64,000 nt of DNA, from assembly GCF_014595945.1 (NCBI RefSeq), contig NZ_JABXWU010000002.1:124001-188000 (forward strand), in the 5' to 3' direction. Below are positions 30,313 to 41,638 of this stretch, piece after piece. A program made the translations under genes and the position numbers. The notes below the pieces were generated by a model that was not told where the DNA came from, searched no databases, and saw nothing but the letters and a program-made list of their open reading frames with translations. Source of the DNA: Alkalibacillus aidingensis (GTDB taxonomy: Bacteria; Bacillota; Bacilli; Bacillales; Alkalibacillaceae). Numbering within the stretch: the stretch's first letter is position 1; every line of letters starts with the position of its first letter.

Positions 30313-33177
30313 TTAAGTCGTTGTCTGTGCAGTCAACTGACCTTTCATTCGTTTGCGATCTCGCTCTAAAATAGGCTTTAAGTATTGTCCTGTATGTGAT
30401 TCTGTCACTTCAGAAACCTCTTCAGGTGTACCCGTGGCAATAATTTGACCGCCACCGTCACCACCTTCAGGACCTAAATCGATTAAGTAATCAGCCGTTT
30501 TGATCACATCTAGATTGTGTTCAATGATTAAAACGGTATCGCCATTTTTCACTAAACGTTGCAATACCCTTAAAAGCCGTGCAATATCTGCAACATGCAA
30601 GCCAGTCGTTGGTTCATCTAAAATATAGAGTGAACGTCCATTACTACGGCGATGGAGTTCACTAGCTAATTTGACTCGTTGCGCTTCTCCACCAGATAAC
30701 GTAGTGGCTGGTTGCCCTAAGCGAACATAACCTAAGCCAACATCGTCAACGGTTTGCAGTTTGCGCTTAATCTTCGGAATATTTTCAAAGAACTCTAAAG
30801 CCTCTTCCACACGCATATTTAAGACATCTGCAATACTCTTGCCTTTATATTTAACTTCTAAAGTTTCACGATTATACCGTTTTCCATGACAAACTTCACA
30901 TGGAACATAAACATCCGGTAAAAAGTGCATCTCAATTTTAATAATCCCGTCACCACGACAAGCCTCACAGCGTCCACCTTTAACATTAAAGCTGAAACGT
31001 CCTTTTTTATATCCTCTCATTTTCGCTTCACTCGTCTGAGCAAACACATCTCGGATATCATCAAACACTCCAGTGTATGTTGCAGGGTTAGAACGAGGCG
31101 TTCGGCCAATAGGTGATTGGTCAATATCGATCACTTTTTCTAAATGATCAATCCCTTCGATCGTGTCATGTTGACCTGGTTTTACTTTTGCACGGTGTAA
31201 GTTTTTGGATAGTGATTGATATAAAATATCATTGATAAGCGTACTTTTACCTGAACCTGATACACCTGTTACGACCGTCATCAACCCGAGCGGAATGGAA
31301 GCATCCACATGTTTTAAATTATTTTCAGATGCATTTCGAATCGTAAGCATCCGTTTTTCATCAGCTGGTCTACGTTCAGCTGGCAATGGAATAAATTTTT
31401 GACCACTTAAATATTGACCAGTCAGTGAATCAGGGTCTTTCATCACTTCATCTGGAGAACCACTGGCCACTATTTCTCCACCTTGTGCTCCAGCTCCTGG
31501 GCCAATATCAACGAGCCAATCAGCCGCTAACATCGTATCTTCATCATGCTCAACAACTATGAGCGTATTATCCAAATCACGCATTCGTTTTAACGTATTA
31601 ATTAAGCGATCATTATCACGCTGATGTAACCCAATCGAAGGCTCATCAAGCACATATAAAACTCCGGTTAGCGCTGAGCCAATTTGGGTAGCTAGACGGA
31701 TTCTTTGAGCCTCTCCACCTGATAAGGTTCCGGCAGAACGTGATAAATTCAAGTAACTTAACCCAACGTTAACTAAAAAGGTTAAGCGATCCTTAATTTC
31801 TTTAATAATCATCTGAGCAATTTTCGCTTCCTTTTCACTTAACGTCACATGATTAATCCAATCTAAGCCGTGCGCCACTGATAAATCAGTTACTTGACCA
31901 ATATGCTTTCCTTCGATTTTAACTGCCAAAGCTTCACCATTTAATCGATAGCCCTCACATGTTGAACACGCAGATTGGGCCATGTATTTCTCCATTGTTT
32001 CACGAATAAAACTTGATGAAGACTCACGGTAGCGTCGCGCGATATTATTTAAGACACCTTCAAAGAAGATCTCATTTTCCCTGACACTGCCCTGATCATT
32101 TTCGTATCGGAATAAAATCTTCTCTTCCCCACTACCGTATAAGATTTTTTCCAGTTGATCTCTTGATAAATCTTTAACTGGTGTGTCCATATCAATTTGA
32201 TAGTGTTCACAGACACAAGCCAAAAGCTGGGGGTAGTATTGTGATGAAATCGGTTGCCACGGGACAATTGCTCCTTCATTTAAGCTTAAGGTCTTATCAG
32301 GAATGACTAAGTCTAAATCGACTTCTAACTTGGAGCCTAAGCCATCACAAGTTGGACAAGCACCTAATGGATTATTAAAGGAAAATAATCTTGGCTCGAG
32401 CTCCGTAATCGTAAACCCACACTTCGGACATGCATGATGTTCGTTAAATAACATCTCGCCCCCATCAATTAAATCGATCACAACTTGACCATCACTTAAT
32501 TTTAACGCGGTTTCAATCGAATCACTTAGTCTCGATTCGATCCCTTCTTTAACGATAATCCGGTCAATTACGACCTCTATTGTGTGTTTTTTATTTTTAT
32601 TGAGATCTATCTCCTCGGAAATTTCTCGCATGTCCCCATTAACTCTTAAACGGACATACCCCTCTTTCTTCAGATCCTCAATAACTTTCTTATGTTCACC
32701 TTTGCGCCCTGAAATGACTGGCGCTAAGATTTGTAATTTGGTTCGTTCTTCTAGTTCTAAAACACGATCAACCATTTGTTCAACAGTTTGCGCTGAGATT
32801 TCCTCTCCGTGAATCGGACAGATTGGCTTTCCTACACGAGCAAATAATAAACGCAAATAGTCATAGATCTCTGTCACCGTTCCAACTGTTGACCGTGGGT
32901 TCTTACTCGTCGTTTTCTGGTCAATCGAAATCGCTGGAGATAAACCTTCAATCGCATCGACATCCGGTTTATCCATTTGCCCTAAAAATTGTCTAGCATA
33001 GGCTGATAATGATTCTACGTACCGTCTTTGTCCTTCCGCGTAAATCGTATCAAAGGCCAATGATGACTTACCTGAGCCCGATAAACCGGTCATGACCACT
33101 AGTTTATTTTTAGGAATCGTCACATTAACATTTTTTAAATTATGTGCTCTAGCTCCTTGTATCGTAATTGATTTCAT
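30313..33177 (-). CDS. uvrA: UvrA, excinuclease ABC subunit A
   Basis: 954 residues, standard length. Two ABC ATPase units: Walker A GLSGSGKS at 31-38 and GVSGSGKS in the second half, with signatures LSGGEAQR in both. Zinc modules [14 protein letters not shown] and [16 protein letters not shown], then [10 protein letters not shown]. It finds bulky DNA lesions and loads UvrB. Second gene of the uvrB-uvrA operon with a 7-bp gap. Confidence 0.98.
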   Translation of the reverse strand: MKSITIQGARAHNLKNVNVTIPKNKLVVMTGLSGSGKSSLAFDTIYAEGQRRYVESLSAYARQFLGQMDKPDVDAIEGLSPAISIDQKTTSKNPRSTVGTVTEIYDYLRLLFARVGKPICPIHGEEISAQTVEQMVDRVLELEERTKLQILAPVISGRKGEHKKVIEDLKKEGYVRLRVNGDMREISEEIDLNKNKKHTIEVVIDRIIVKEGIESRLSDSIETALKLSDGQVVIDLIDGGEMLFNEHHACPKCGFTITELEPRLFSFNNPLGACPTCDGLGSKLEVDLDLVIPDKTLSLNEGAIVPWQPISSQYYPQLLACVCEHYQIDMDTPVKDLSRDQLEKILYGSGEEKILFRYENDQGSVRENEIFFEGVLNNIARRYRESSSSFIRETMEKYMAQSACSTCEGYRLNGEALAVKIEGKHIGQVTDLSVAHGLDWINHVTLSEKEAKIAQMIIKEIKDRLTFLVNVGLSYLNLSRSAGTLSGGEAQRIRLATQIGSALTGVLYVLDEPSIGLHQRDNDRLINTLKRMRDLDNTLIVVEHDEDTMLAADWLVDIGPGAGAQGGEIVASGSPDEVMKDPDSLTGQYLSGQKFIPLPAERRPADEKRMLTIRNASENNLKHVDASIPLGLMTVVTGVSGSGKSTLINDILYQSLSKNLHRAKVKPGQHDTIEGIDHLEKVIDIDQSPIGRTPRSNPATYTGVFDDIRDVFAQTSEAKMRGYKKGRFSFNVKGGRCEACRGDGIIKIEMHFLPDVYVPCEVCHGKRYNRETLEVKYKGKSIADVLNMRVEEALEFFENIPKIKRKLQTVDDVGLGYVRLGQPATTLSGGEAQRVKLASELHRRSNGRSLYILDEPTTGLHVADIARLLRVLQRLVKNGDTVLIIEHNLDVIKTADYLIDLGPEGGDGGGQIIATGTPEEVSEVTESHTGQYLKPILERDRKRMKGQLTAQTTT

Positions 33178-33184
33178 GAACCAT

Positions 33185-35164
33185 TCATCCTTCCGCTTTC
33201 AACTCCAACATCGCATCACGTAGTTCCATCGCTTTTTCAAAGTCTAAGTCTTTAGCAGCTTGCTTCATCTCTGTTTCTAAACGATCGATTAGCTCAGCTT
33301 TCTCTTCTTTAGACAGTTTCTTATACTGCTCGATTTGATCATCCGTATCAACATCATCTGCCTCATAAGTTGCACGAATGACATCACGAATGTCCTTTTT
33401 AATCGTTGTTGGGGTAATCCCATGTTTTTCGTTATATGCCATTTGCTTCTCACGACGACGATTGGTCTCATCAATCGCGACTTTCATCGAATCGGTCATT
33501 TTATCAGCATACATAATCACTTCACCGTTTTCATTACGAGCAGCCCGGCCAATTGTTTGGATCAAGGAACGCTCAGAACGTAGGAAGCCTTCTTTATCTG
33601 CATCTAAAATGGCGACCAGTGAGACCTCTGGAATGTCTAAACCTTCTCTTAATAGATTAATCCCAACTAAGACATCATATTTTCCGAGGCGCAAATCACG
33701 GATAATTTGAATCCGATCAAGCGTTTTAATTTCAGAGTGTAGATAGGCAACTTTAATCCCCATCTCTTGTAGATAATTCGTTAAATCCTCAGACATCTTA
33801 ATCGTTAACGTCGTCACTAACACACGTTCTTCTCGTTCAATCCGTTTATTAATTTCACCAATTAAGTCATCAATTTGACCCTTAATTGGGCGTACATCGA
33901 CTTGCGGATCTAGCAATCCAGTTGGACGGATAATTTGCTCAGTCATCTTAGGTGAATGCTCTAGTTCATACGGACCTGGCGTCGCAGATACATATAGAGC
34001 ATGATCTACATGCTGTTCAAACTCATGAAACTTAAGTGGGCGGTTATCCATAGCCGATGGTAGACGAAAACCATGATCCACTAACACTTGTTTACGAGCT
34101 TGGTCACCGTTAAACATGCCTCGAATCTGTGGAAGCGTCACGTGCGATTCATCAATAACTATTAAAGAGTTATCAGGAAAGTAATCAAGTAATGTATAGG
34201 GAGTTGATCCTGGCTCTCTAAATGCTAAATGACGCGAGTAATTCTCAATTCCTGAGCAAAAGCCCATCTCGCGCATCATTTCAAGATCATAATTGGTCCG
34301 CTGTTCCAGGCGCTGCGCTTCAAGAAGTTTACCTTCTTCATGGAATTTTTCTAATTGCTCTTCTAACTCTTTTTCGATATTCTTAATCGCCCGTTTCATC
34401 TTCTCTTCACGGGTTACGAAGTGAGAAGCTGGGAAAATAGCCACGTGATCACGATCGCCAAGAATTTCACCAGTCAAGGCATCAACTTCACGAATCCGAT
34501 CAATCTCATCACCGAAAAATTCAATTCTTATACAATGCTCCTCACGAGAAGCCGGAATAATTTCGACTGAATCGCCACGCACACGGAAAGTTCCACGCTG
34601 AAAATCAATGTCATTCCGAGCATATTGAATGTCAACTAACTCTCTTAACACTTGATTGCGCTCTTTTTCCATACCAACACGTAAAGACAAAACGAGCTCC
34701 TTGTATTCTGTTGGCGAACCTAAGCCATAGATACAAGAAACACTAGCCACGATCAACACATCATTCCGTTCAAATAACGAAGACGTCGCTGAGTGCCTTA
34801 ACTTATCAATTTCATCATTGATACTAGCATCCTTCTCGATATATGTATCCGTGTGTGGCACATATGCCTCTGGCTGATAATAATCATAATAGCTAACAAA
34901 ATACTCAACCGCGTTATTAGGAAAGAACTCTTTAAATTCACTATAAAGCTGACCCGCTAACGTCTTGTTATGAGCAATCACAAGAGTCGGACGGTCAATT
35001 TCCTGAATGACATTCGAAACGGTAAACGTCTTCCCCGTCCCTGTTGCTCCCAGTAACGTTTGGTGTTTTTTATTTTGGTGAATTCCGTTAACCAGCTCTT
35101 TTATCGCTTTTGGCTGATCACCTTGAGGTTCAAATTTAGATTCTAGTTTAAATGAATGTTCCAC
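33185..35164 (-). CDS. uvrB: UvrB, excinuclease ABC subunit B
   Basis: 659 residues. Walker A GATGTGKT at 39-46, the beta-hairpin [12 protein letters not shown], helicase motifs including DESH and QTIGRAARN, and the C-terminal UVR motif ([20 protein letters not shown]) that meets UvrC. It is the first gene of uvrBA. A LexA-type box and a TATAAT lie upstream, so it belongs to the SOS response. Confidence 0.98.
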   Translation of the reverse strand: MEHSFKLESKFEPQGDQPKAIKELVNGIHQNKKHQTLLGATGTGKTFTVSNVIQEIDRPTLVIAHNKTLAGQLYSEFKEFFPNNAVEYFVSYYDYYQPEAYVPHTDTYIEKDASINDEIDKLRHSATSSLFERNDVLIVASVSCIYGLGSPTEYKELVLSLRVGMEKERNQVLRELVDIQYARNDIDFQRGTFRVRGDSVEIIPASREEHCIRIEFFGDEIDRIREVDALTGEILGDRDHVAIFPASHFVTREEKMKRAIKNIEKELEEQLEKFHEEGKLLEAQRLEQRTNYDLEMMREMGFCSGIENYSRHLAFREPGSTPYTLLDYFPDNSLIVIDESHVTLPQIRGMFNGDQARKQVLVDHGFRLPSAMDNRPLKFHEFEQHVDHALYVSATPGPYELEHSPKMTEQIIRPTGLLDPQVDVRPIKGQIDDLIGEINKRIEREERVLVTTLTIKMSEDLTNYLQEMGIKVAYLHSEIKTLDRIQIIRDLRLGKYDVLVGINLLREGLDIPEVSLVAILDADKEGFLRSERSLIQTIGRAARNENGEVIMYADKMTDSMKVAIDETNRRREKQMAYNEKHGITPTTIKKDIRDVIRATYEADDVDTDDQIEQYKKLSKEEKAELIDRLETEMKQAAKDLDFEKAMELRDAMLELKAEG

Positions 35165-35193
35165 AACATCATCCCCAACTAAAGTTATTCTAT

Positions 35194-35199
35194 ATTATA
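35194..35199 (-). promoter_or_regulatory. -10 element of uvrBA
   Basis: TATAAT on the minus strand, 30 bases before the uvrB ATG. The matching -35 region is poor and overlaps the LexA-type box, as expected for a repressed SOS promoter. Confidence 0.5.
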
Positions 35200-35215
35200 T
35201 CTTAACACAAAAATA

Positions 35216-35229
35216 CGAACATGTATTCT
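35216..35229. promoter_or_regulatory. LexA (SOS) box before uvrB
   Basis: CGAACATGTATTCT matches the Bacillus SOS consensus CGAAC-N4-GTTCG with two differences in the second half. It covers the -35 region of the uvrB promoter. Confidence 0.65.
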
Positions 35230-35302
35230 ATATTGATTTTTCCTTACATTAAAAGAATATTTTTTTATTGGGCATTTTGCAAAAGAAAGGCTTTTTACAA
35301 CG

Positions 35303-35346
35303 AAATAAAAAAATTGAAAGAAGTGGCGAGTCACTCCTTTCAATTT
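35303..35346 (-). terminator. Terminator after minJ
   Basis: AAATTGAAAG / CTTTCAATTT arms with an inner AGTG / CACT pair, followed on the minus strand by TTTTTTTATTTC. It overlaps the minJ stop codon. Confidence 0.85.
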
Positions 35347-36557
35347 CCGTCTAAGCTTATGGTCTCTGATTGTAAGGTAAATCGTGGTGTTTCTTTCACA
35401 AAGATCAAGCCTAATTCGTGATCCTCACCTTCGTATAACGGACGTTGCACGAACCTGATTTCCCCATTTAGATCACGAACGTTCAGCTTACAATAGGTTC
35501 GGTTATCGCTCAATACATCATAAAACTCATACTCATTTGTCACTGGTACATCGTGAACACGTTCAATTTTTTCACCGATAATTAATCCCATATCATCAGC
35601 AGGTGACCCAGGAACAACACCGACAACCGTAATCCCGTCTACTTCAGGTGTATAAACCGGGCGTTTTTCCTGATCAAAATAGCGTGTTAATAACTGAATG
35701 AGGATACGCGCCCCAATAGCGATCACGACTAAACTTAGTGATAAGATTGGCTCACCGTAAGTAATAGTCGCTCCACCAATAAGCAAAATCGTTACCCCCA
35801 AAACATACCAAGCAACTCTTCTAGCCCCCGTATCACTATACATACCTTGGAAGCGCTGGGAAAACCCAATTATATATGGAAAAAGGACGAAGCTCATGCC
35901 ACTTCCTTCGCTACCAAACATAGGCCACCAAAATAAATATTCATTTAAGGTAACCGTACCAAAAGGCAGTGGAACCAGTAATGGGATCAACATCAATCGT
36001 TTGGCATGATGAATGCCGATGTACTTCCCTCGGTCTCCTTTTTTTAATTGAGGGAACGTGTTTGACCTTTTAGTTGTATAAATTAAGACAAACTCGGCTA
36101 GTAATAAAGCCAACATTAAGTAGATCGAGCTGACCGATTCCACCTGTAATATGCTGGTGGTTACGTCCGAGTTGATCACCGTTAAATTCCAGAAATCAAT
36201 TGCCCAAACAGCGATAATTGTTAAGCCGAGTGTATAAGCAGGCGATAGTAGGTAAACCTGATGGCTCGCCATCAATACAATCGTGACGGCTGACCAAAGT
36301 AATAGCCACTCCCATGTCAATATAACTCCAACGGCAACGAAAGCAACTGAGAGGATTAAGCCAAACAATAAACCCCATAACCAGGTTCCCTTCCACTCAG
36401 CATGTAGCGGGAACACTCGATGCCCGATTTGTTGGCGATCAGCTTTGATGCGTAAGTAGCCTGTCCAAAATGATAGAGCTATGGCTGCATATAATATAGG
36501 CTGCGCAAATAACCATAACAAACCAAAACCTAATTCCTGTAACCAATCTAACCACAT
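35340..36557 (-). CDS. minJ: MinJ-like division-site protein (membrane plus PDZ)
   Basis: 405 residues: about eight membrane helices in the first 290, then a PDZ domain (DGITVVGVVPGSPADDMGLI). Size, layout and position between ctpB and uvrB match B. subtilis MinJ (YvjD), which bridges DivIVA and MinD at the division site. The C-terminus after the PDZ is short. ATG at 36,557. Confidence 0.85.
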   Translation of the reverse strand: MWLDWLQELGFGLLWLFAQPILYAAIALSFWTGYLRIKADRQQIGHRVFPLHAEWKGTWLWGLLFGLILSVAFVAVGVILTWEWLLLWSAVTIVLMASHQVYLLSPAYTLGLTIIAVWAIDFWNLTVINSDVTTSILQVESVSSIYLMLALLLAEFVLIYTTKRSNTFPQLKKGDRGKYIGIHHAKRLMLIPLLVPLPFGTVTLNEYLFWWPMFGSEGSGMSFVLFPYIIGFSQRFQGMYSDTGARRVAWYVLGVTILLIGGATITYGEPILSLSLVVIAIGARILIQLLTRYFDQEKRPVYTPEVDGITVVGVVPGSPADDMGLIIGEKIERVHDVPVTNEYEFYDVLSDNRTYCKLNVRDLNGEIRFVQRPLYEGEDHELGLIFVKETPRFTLQSETISLDGN

Positions 36558-36713
36558 GCTGATGCCCTCCTCGTTCCTGTTTGTCCGTATACTATTAATT
36601 TCTGCAGCCCTATGATAAATTCCTGCTAATCAAATGTGTACTTATGTAAAAAATAGATGACCCAATAAAGATTGAGCCATCTTTTCTAGCAACATTCATC
36701 GATAAATTGTAGC

Positions 36714-38192
36714 TTATTGGAATAAAGATTCAACGGCTGTTTGTAACTGAACATCATTCGCAGGGTCAGTTACAGCCTCTAGAATTAATTCTTCTAAACG
36801 TTCTTCAGTTGCCTCATCGACTACTCCTGTCGCATCTAATCCTTCTGCTTGCTGAAATTCTTCGACAACTTGTTGGGTGTCTTCATCAAAATAGCCATCG
36901 GTCCGGTTGATATCGTAACCTAAACCTTCTAGCATAATTTGTAACTTTTCAACTTCTGAATTATTCATATCTAATTGTAAGGGTTCTTCTGTTTGAATGA
37001 GCGTCAGATAGTAATAATCCGGTTGTTCTACTTCAATCGTAGGTTCAACCCCTACTTCCTCAATTTCATTACCTTCTGGGGTTAACCAATTGAGTACCGT
37101 TAATTTTAACATACCGTCGCCTAAAGGCATCGTTTGTTGAACCGTTCCTTTACCAAAAGTCGTTTGACCAACGATCTCATAGCCACCAACTTCTTTCATC
37201 GCTGCGGCCAAAATCTCAGACGCACTGGCACTACCTTCATTAATTAATACAGAAATCGGATAATCCTTTTCGCCACGGCCATTTAAGTAATAAGGCTCTG
37301 GTTCAATATCATGACGAGATGTCTGGACATAAGGATCATCGCCATCCATGAAATGACTTAGAACTTGCTCAACTGACGTGAATAAGCCACCTGGATTACC
37401 ACGGACATCTAATACTAAACCATCAATATTTTCTTCTGATTCAAGTCGCTCTAGTTCTTCAGCAAATTCCTCAGCAGTTCCCTCTCCGAAAGAGCGAATT
37501 TCTAAAATACCAACTCGCTGGTCTTGATACTCCTGAACGTCAGCATACACCGTTGTTAACGGAATTGTATCACGTGTAATAACGACTTCAAAAGGCTCAT
37601 CTTCTCCTACACGGTCAATCGTTAAAACAACATCCGTTCCTTTCTCACCACGGATTAATGAAACAGCTTCAGTTACCGTATACCCTTCCATTGATTCACC
37701 ATCAACTTCAAGGATCCGGTCGTTCGGTCTTAAGCCTGCTTCTTCTGCAGGTGATTCCCCAATTGGTGCAATAATGGTAATTTGATCATCTCGTTGAGTA
37801 ACCTCTGCACCAATTCCTTCAAATGAAGACTCTATTTGTGAATTAAATTCTTCCGTTGCTTCAGAATCCATATATTCACTGAAGGGGTCATCTAATGAAT
37901 TAACAATACCTTCAATAGCGCCTTCATAAAGCAGTTCTTCATCGACTTCATCTCGGTAATTTTCCTGAATCATCTCCATCACTTGATTAAAGAACGCATA
38001 ATCATCCGAAGGCGACAATTCCTTTCCTGATTCCTCTTGAGGTGGTTCCTCAGAGTCAGATGGATCTGTTGAATCTTCTACTTCTGGTTCATCGCTGCCA
38101 CTAGCTAATGACATAGCCGTTGCCGTTACCGTTCCACCTACTAAAAAAGCTAGTAACAGTAGAACGATCAAAAGTTTCTTATTAATGTTCAT
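36714..38192 (-). CDS. ctpB: CtpB-like carboxyl-terminal processing protease (S41)
   Basis: 492 residues. An N-terminal membrane anchor or signal (KKLLIVLLLLAFLVGGTVTA) and a very acidic linker precede the PDZ domain (DQITIIAPIGESPAEEAGLR) and the S41 protease. The nucleophile serine is in NEGSASASEILAAAMKE and the general-base lysine in GKGTVQQTM. The C-terminus is a peptidoglycan-binding domain (LQIMLEGLGYDINRTDGYF). In B. subtilis CtpB cuts SpoIVFA during sporulation. The acidic linker fits a salt-adapted secreted protein. Confidence 0.92.
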   Translation of the reverse strand: MNINKKLLIVLLLLAFLVGGTVTATAMSLASGSDEPEVEDSTDPSDSEEPPQEESGKELSPSDDYAFFNQVMEMIQENYRDEVDEELLYEGAIEGIVNSLDDPFSEYMDSEATEEFNSQIESSFEGIGAEVTQRDDQITIIAPIGESPAEEAGLRPNDRILEVDGESMEGYTVTEAVSLIRGEKGTDVVLTIDRVGEDEPFEVVITRDTIPLTTVYADVQEYQDQRVGILEIRSFGEGTAEEFAEELERLESEENIDGLVLDVRGNPGGLFTSVEQVLSHFMDGDDPYVQTSRHDIEPEPYYLNGRGEKDYPISVLINEGSASASEILAAAMKEVGGYEIVGQTTFGKGTVQQTMPLGDGMLKLTVLNWLTPEGNEIEEVGVEPTIEVEQPDYYYLTLIQTEEPLQLDMNNSEVEKLQIMLEGLGYDINRTDGYFDEDTQQVVEEFQQAEGLDATGVVDEATEERLEELILEAVTDPANDVQLQTAVESLFQ

Positions 38193-38310
38193 TATTTTTC
38201 ACCCCAGCAAGCACATTTTGTTCATCTATTAAAGCATATAATTTGATAACTTACTTTAGTCATTATTTCATATGATTATTAAATTTAGACACTAATTCTA
38301 TTCATATTAA

Positions 38311-38356
38311 AAAATAAACATAAAAGCACCACACTCTCGTGTAATGCCTTTATGTT
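38311..38356 (-). terminator. Terminator after the M23 peptidase gene
   Basis: AACATAAAGGCA / TGCTTTTATGTT arms with an inner ACAC / GTGT match, followed on the minus strand by TATTTTTTAAT. Confidence 0.8.
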
Positions 38357-38399
38357 ACTATAACATCTCTTGTCCGTAAACCGAATTAAACTTGTCTGT

Positions 38400-39752
38400 T
38401 TAAGGTGCACTAATATAGTTCATCGGGTTAACTGCATTTCCATAACCACCTGGGTGAATCTCAAAATGCAAGTGTGGACCTGTTGATGAACCGGTTGAAC
38501 CCATTGTTCCTACTTGCTGACCTTGAGAAACCGTCTGGCCTGGATTTACCTGAACTGATTGTAGGTGGGCATAAACCGTATCAAATTGTTCGCCGTTTAC
38601 AACGTGGGAAACGAAAACGGCATTACCAAATCCACCACCACATGACATATTGCCTTCTACACAGCCTGTAATCGTGTCATAAACCACGCCAGTAGCCGCT
38701 ACATTAATTGCAGTCCCTCTAGAATTCGCAATATCTACACCATTATGAGGTCTTGCCGTTCCATAAATAGGGTGAACTCGATTTGGATTAAAGTGTGAAG
38801 AAATATACCCGGTCGTCGGTGTCATAAAACTTGAACTTCCTCCACTATCTGATTGAGCTGCTCGTTTAGCATCCTCTAAGACAGATTCACGTCGACTTAA
38901 TAATTCCTCTTCTTCCTCTAATGAAAGTTGGATGTCTTCAATATGATCTTCTTCTTCTTCTAAACTAGCTAAAACAACATTTTGTTCTTCACGACGTTGT
39001 TCTAATGAAGCAACTAAAGAATCTAGTTCCTGTTTCTGTGTCATTAGCGTGTTGTGTTTATCTTCTAGTTCCGTTTTATTCCCTTCAACTTCTTCTTTAT
39101 TACCTTCAACCTCGAGCTTTGACTGTTCAACGGTAGCTACCGTTTCTTCTAAGTACTCTTTATCATCAAAGTGATCACTAATAATACTCTGGTCCTGATC
39201 CATCAACTTACTAGCTGCACTAGCACGACTGATAAATTCCCCAAAATCCTTCGCACCTAAAACCACTTCAATATATTGAACAGAACCACCATTTCGCTGT
39301 AGTGCACGCAAACGGTTTTTCAGTAAGTCCTCACGCTGATCAATTCGTTCTTCGGTTATAACAATTTCCTCTTCTAGTTGCTCTATCTCAGATTCTAGAT
39401 CAGCAATTTCTTCTTCTAAAACGTTTATTTCCTCTTCAAGTTGTTTAATCTCTGTTTCTGTAATATCGATATCTAATTCTTTTTGTTGAATCTCTAGCTC
39501 TGTTTGCTCAATCTCACCAACAATCTGGTCCAACTCAGATTTAGTCTCAGCCTGCTGAGCCTCAATTTCTGATAAGCGATCTTGCAAACTACTGAGTTCT
39601 TGGTTAACATTTTGACGTTCTCTCTCAACTTCACGCAGTTCTTCTTCAATTTCTTCTAATGTTTGCCCTTCTACTGAACCAATTTCTGAAAAGGTTAGTG
39701 TACTAGCTAATAATAGAATAAGAGTTAAGAACGATATTGCTTTTTTAGACAA
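38400..39752 (-). CDS. Coiled-coil M23 peptidoglycan hydrolase, probable FtsEX partner
   Basis: 450 residues. A signal peptide (residues 1-29) is followed by a long coiled coil at about 30-290, rich in Glu, Gln and Leu heptads, and a C-terminal LytM/M23 domain. The zinc ligands are intact: His and Asp in RPHNGVDIA and HxH in GPHLHFEI, so it should cut peptide bridges. It follows ftsX directly. In other bacteria EnvC-like or PcsB-like coiled-coil proteins at this place are switched on by FtsEX; the same is inferred here. Confidence 0.9.
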   Translation of the reverse strand: MSKKAISFLTLILLLASTLTFSEIGSVEGQTLEEIEEELREVERERQNVNQELSSLQDRLSEIEAQQAETKSELDQIVGEIEQTELEIQQKELDIDITETEIKQLEEEINVLEEEIADLESEIEQLEEEIVITEERIDQREDLLKNRLRALQRNGGSVQYIEVVLGAKDFGEFISRASAASKLMDQDQSIISDHFDDKEYLEETVATVEQSKLEVEGNKEEVEGNKTELEDKHNTLMTQKQELDSLVASLEQRREEQNVVLASLEEEEDHIEDIQLSLEEEEELLSRRESVLEDAKRAAQSDSGGSSSFMTPTTGYISSHFNPNRVHPIYGTARPHNGVDIANSRGTAINVAATGVVYDTITGCVEGNMSCGGGFGNAVFVSHVVNGEQFDTVYAHLQSVQVNPGQTVSQGQQVGTMGSTGSSTGPHLHFEIHPGGYGNAVNPMNYISAP

Positions 39753-39800
39753 TTCAGTTTCTCCCCTTTATGGCATATTTTTGGCTTGATGATAGACTAG

Positions 39801-40694
39801 TTAGATCTTCAAGAATTTGCGTACACTCATGACGCTTCCCCAAATGCCAATTAAAGCTCCAATTCCTAGTAGAATCAGTGATAATTGCCATGCAAACGGA
39901 TTCCACGGTAATAGCTCAACAAATGAGAAATTGATCTGCTCACTCAAGCTGTTATATAAGAAGTGGTAACCACCAAGGACTAAAACAACTGGTAGAAACG
40001 CACCTAAAACTCCTGTCAACATACCTTCAACAAAGAACGGCCAGCGAATAAAGCTATTTTTCGCACCAACTAAACGCATAATGCCGATCTCATCTTTTCT
40101 AGCCGTAATCGTCATTCTAATCGTGTTAGAGATTAAGAAGCTAGCTGTTAATAATAATGCCGTAATAAAGATAATCCCTATGTATCTAGCATATTTATTA
40201 AACTCTAGTAAACGATCAACCACATCACTTCGATAATTGACTTCATCGACATGATCCATTCGATCAATTCGATTAGCTACACCGGATAAATCTTCTGCCT
40301 GCTCTGTACTAATCACGTAAACATGGTTAAGTGGATTATCCTGTTCGAATAATTCGTAAGCTTCTCCCTCTTCACCTAAATCCTCAATCAACATCTCTAG
40401 CTCTTCATCTTTTGATGAAAAATAATGATCGGAAACTTGATCTATACTAGCAATTTGCTCACCTAACTCATCAATCTCGTCTTCACTTGTGTTTAAGTCT
40501 ATATAAACACGAATCTCAACATCAGATTCAATATTATCTGCGATTTGATTTAGGTTTAGAATTAACATCAGGAAGGCGGCAACTAGAATTAAAGTTGTGG
40601 TGACTGCACCAACTGCAGCAATCGTCATCCACCCATTACGTATAATGTTTTTCGTTCCTTCTCTTAAATGTCTTTTGGCCGTATTAATCTTCAT
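39801..40694 (-). CDS. ftsX: FtsX, membrane subunit of the FtsEX complex
   Basis: 297 residues from the ATG at 40,694, which overlaps the end of ftsE by 11 bp and has GAGGGG nine bases upstream; a longer start lies deeper inside ftsE. Four membrane helices (about 25-45, 175-195, 225-245 and 270-290) and a large outside loop between the first two. MRLVGAKNSFIRWPFFVEGM is the conserved FtsX coupling segment. It passes the ATPase signal to a wall hydrolase. Confidence 0.95.
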   Translation of the reverse strand: MKINTAKRHLREGTKNIIRNGWMTIAAVGAVTTTLILVAAFLMLILNLNQIADNIESDVEIRVYIDLNTSEDEIDELGEQIASIDQVSDHYFSSKDEELEMLIEDLGEEGEAYELFEQDNPLNHVYVISTEQAEDLSGVANRIDRMDHVDEVNYRSDVVDRLLEFNKYARYIGIIFITALLLTASFLISNTIRMTITARKDEIGIMRLVGAKNSFIRWPFFVEGMLTGVLGAFLPVVLVLGGYHFLYNSLSEQINFSFVELLPWNPFAWQLSLILLGIGALIGIWGSVMSVRKFLKI

Positions 40695-41370
40695 ATCCGT
40701 ATTCCCCTCGATGTTCATCTCTTACTATTTGGCCTTTTTCCATGGCAATAACACGCTTACGAATGGTATTAACAATTTCTTTACTGTGAGTCGCCATCAC
40801 AAGGGTTGTCCCACTGGCATTGACCTCATCAAAGATTTTCATAATCTCCCACGACGTATCAGGGTCCAAGTTACCCGTTGGCTCATCGGCAATAATCAAT
40901 TTAGGGTTATTAACAATCGCACGCGCAATTGCCACTCTTTGCTGTTCACCACCAGATAGCTGAGCTGGAACAAAGCGAGCCTTGTGCTTAAGCCCCACAC
41001 GATCAAGTACATCCATCACCTTACGACGAATCTTCCTTGGATTTTCTTCAATAACCTCTAACGCAAATGCCACATTTTCATAAGCAGTAAGTTTCGGCAA
41101 AAGTTTGAAATCCTGGAAAATAACCCCGATATCTCGACGTAAATAAGGAACATTTCGTTCTTTGATATTACCGACATCTACCTTATTCACATAGACTTTT
41201 CCTTTGGTCGGCACCTCTTCACGGTACATCATCTTAATAAACGACGTTTTCCCGGCACCACTAGGACCAACAACGTAAACAAACTCACCTTGATCTATGT
41301 TAAGGTCCACGCCATCGAGCGCTGTGACCCCGTTATCGTAAACTTTATAAACACTTTTCATCTCTATCAT
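40684..41370 (-). CDS. ftsE: FtsE, ATPase subunit of the FtsEX complex
   Basis: 228 residues from the ATG at 41,370 (AAAGGTGG upstream; a GTG three codons earlier sits in that site). Walker A GPSGAGKT, signature LSGGEQQRVAIARAI, Walker B LIIADEPTGNLD. It drives FtsX during cell elongation and, in Bacillus, also affects entry into sporulation. Operon ftsE-ftsX-M23 hydrolase. Confidence 0.97.
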   Translation of the reverse strand: MIEMKSVYKVYDNGVTALDGVDLNIDQGEFVYVVGPSGAGKTSFIKMMYREEVPTKGKVYVNKVDVGNIKERNVPYLRRDIGVIFQDFKLLPKLTAYENVAFALEVIEENPRKIRRKVMDVLDRVGLKHKARFVPAQLSGGEQQRVAIARAIVNNPKLIIADEPTGNLDPDTSWEIMKIFDEVNASGTTLVMATHSKEIVNTIRKRVIAMEKGQIVRDEHRGEYGYED

Positions 41371-41460
41371 AGAATCCACCTTTACCTCTTGCTGAGCCGC
41401 AACCTATTTGTCATTGCTGGATCGGTTTTTATGACACAAACTGGCACAAACTATCAAAAT

Positions 41461-41490
41461 ATTATATTAATTAGTTGTATTCTAACACAA
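41461..41490 (-). promoter_or_regulatory. Candidate sigma-A promoter of ftsEX
   Basis: TTGTGT, 18 bases, TATAAT on the minus strand, with the -10 about 90 bases before the ftsE start. Confidence 0.5.
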
Positions 41491-41638
41491 TCGGCTAATT
41501 CTTGTCCTATTAACCTAGTAGACTTTTTCAAATTTATATGTATTATAACATTTTTCTACAATTTTTAGCGTCATTTTTATATTACATTTTCATTTCAATT
41601 CATAGATAGAAAGGATTAGAAAGGGGGGGGATGATTCG

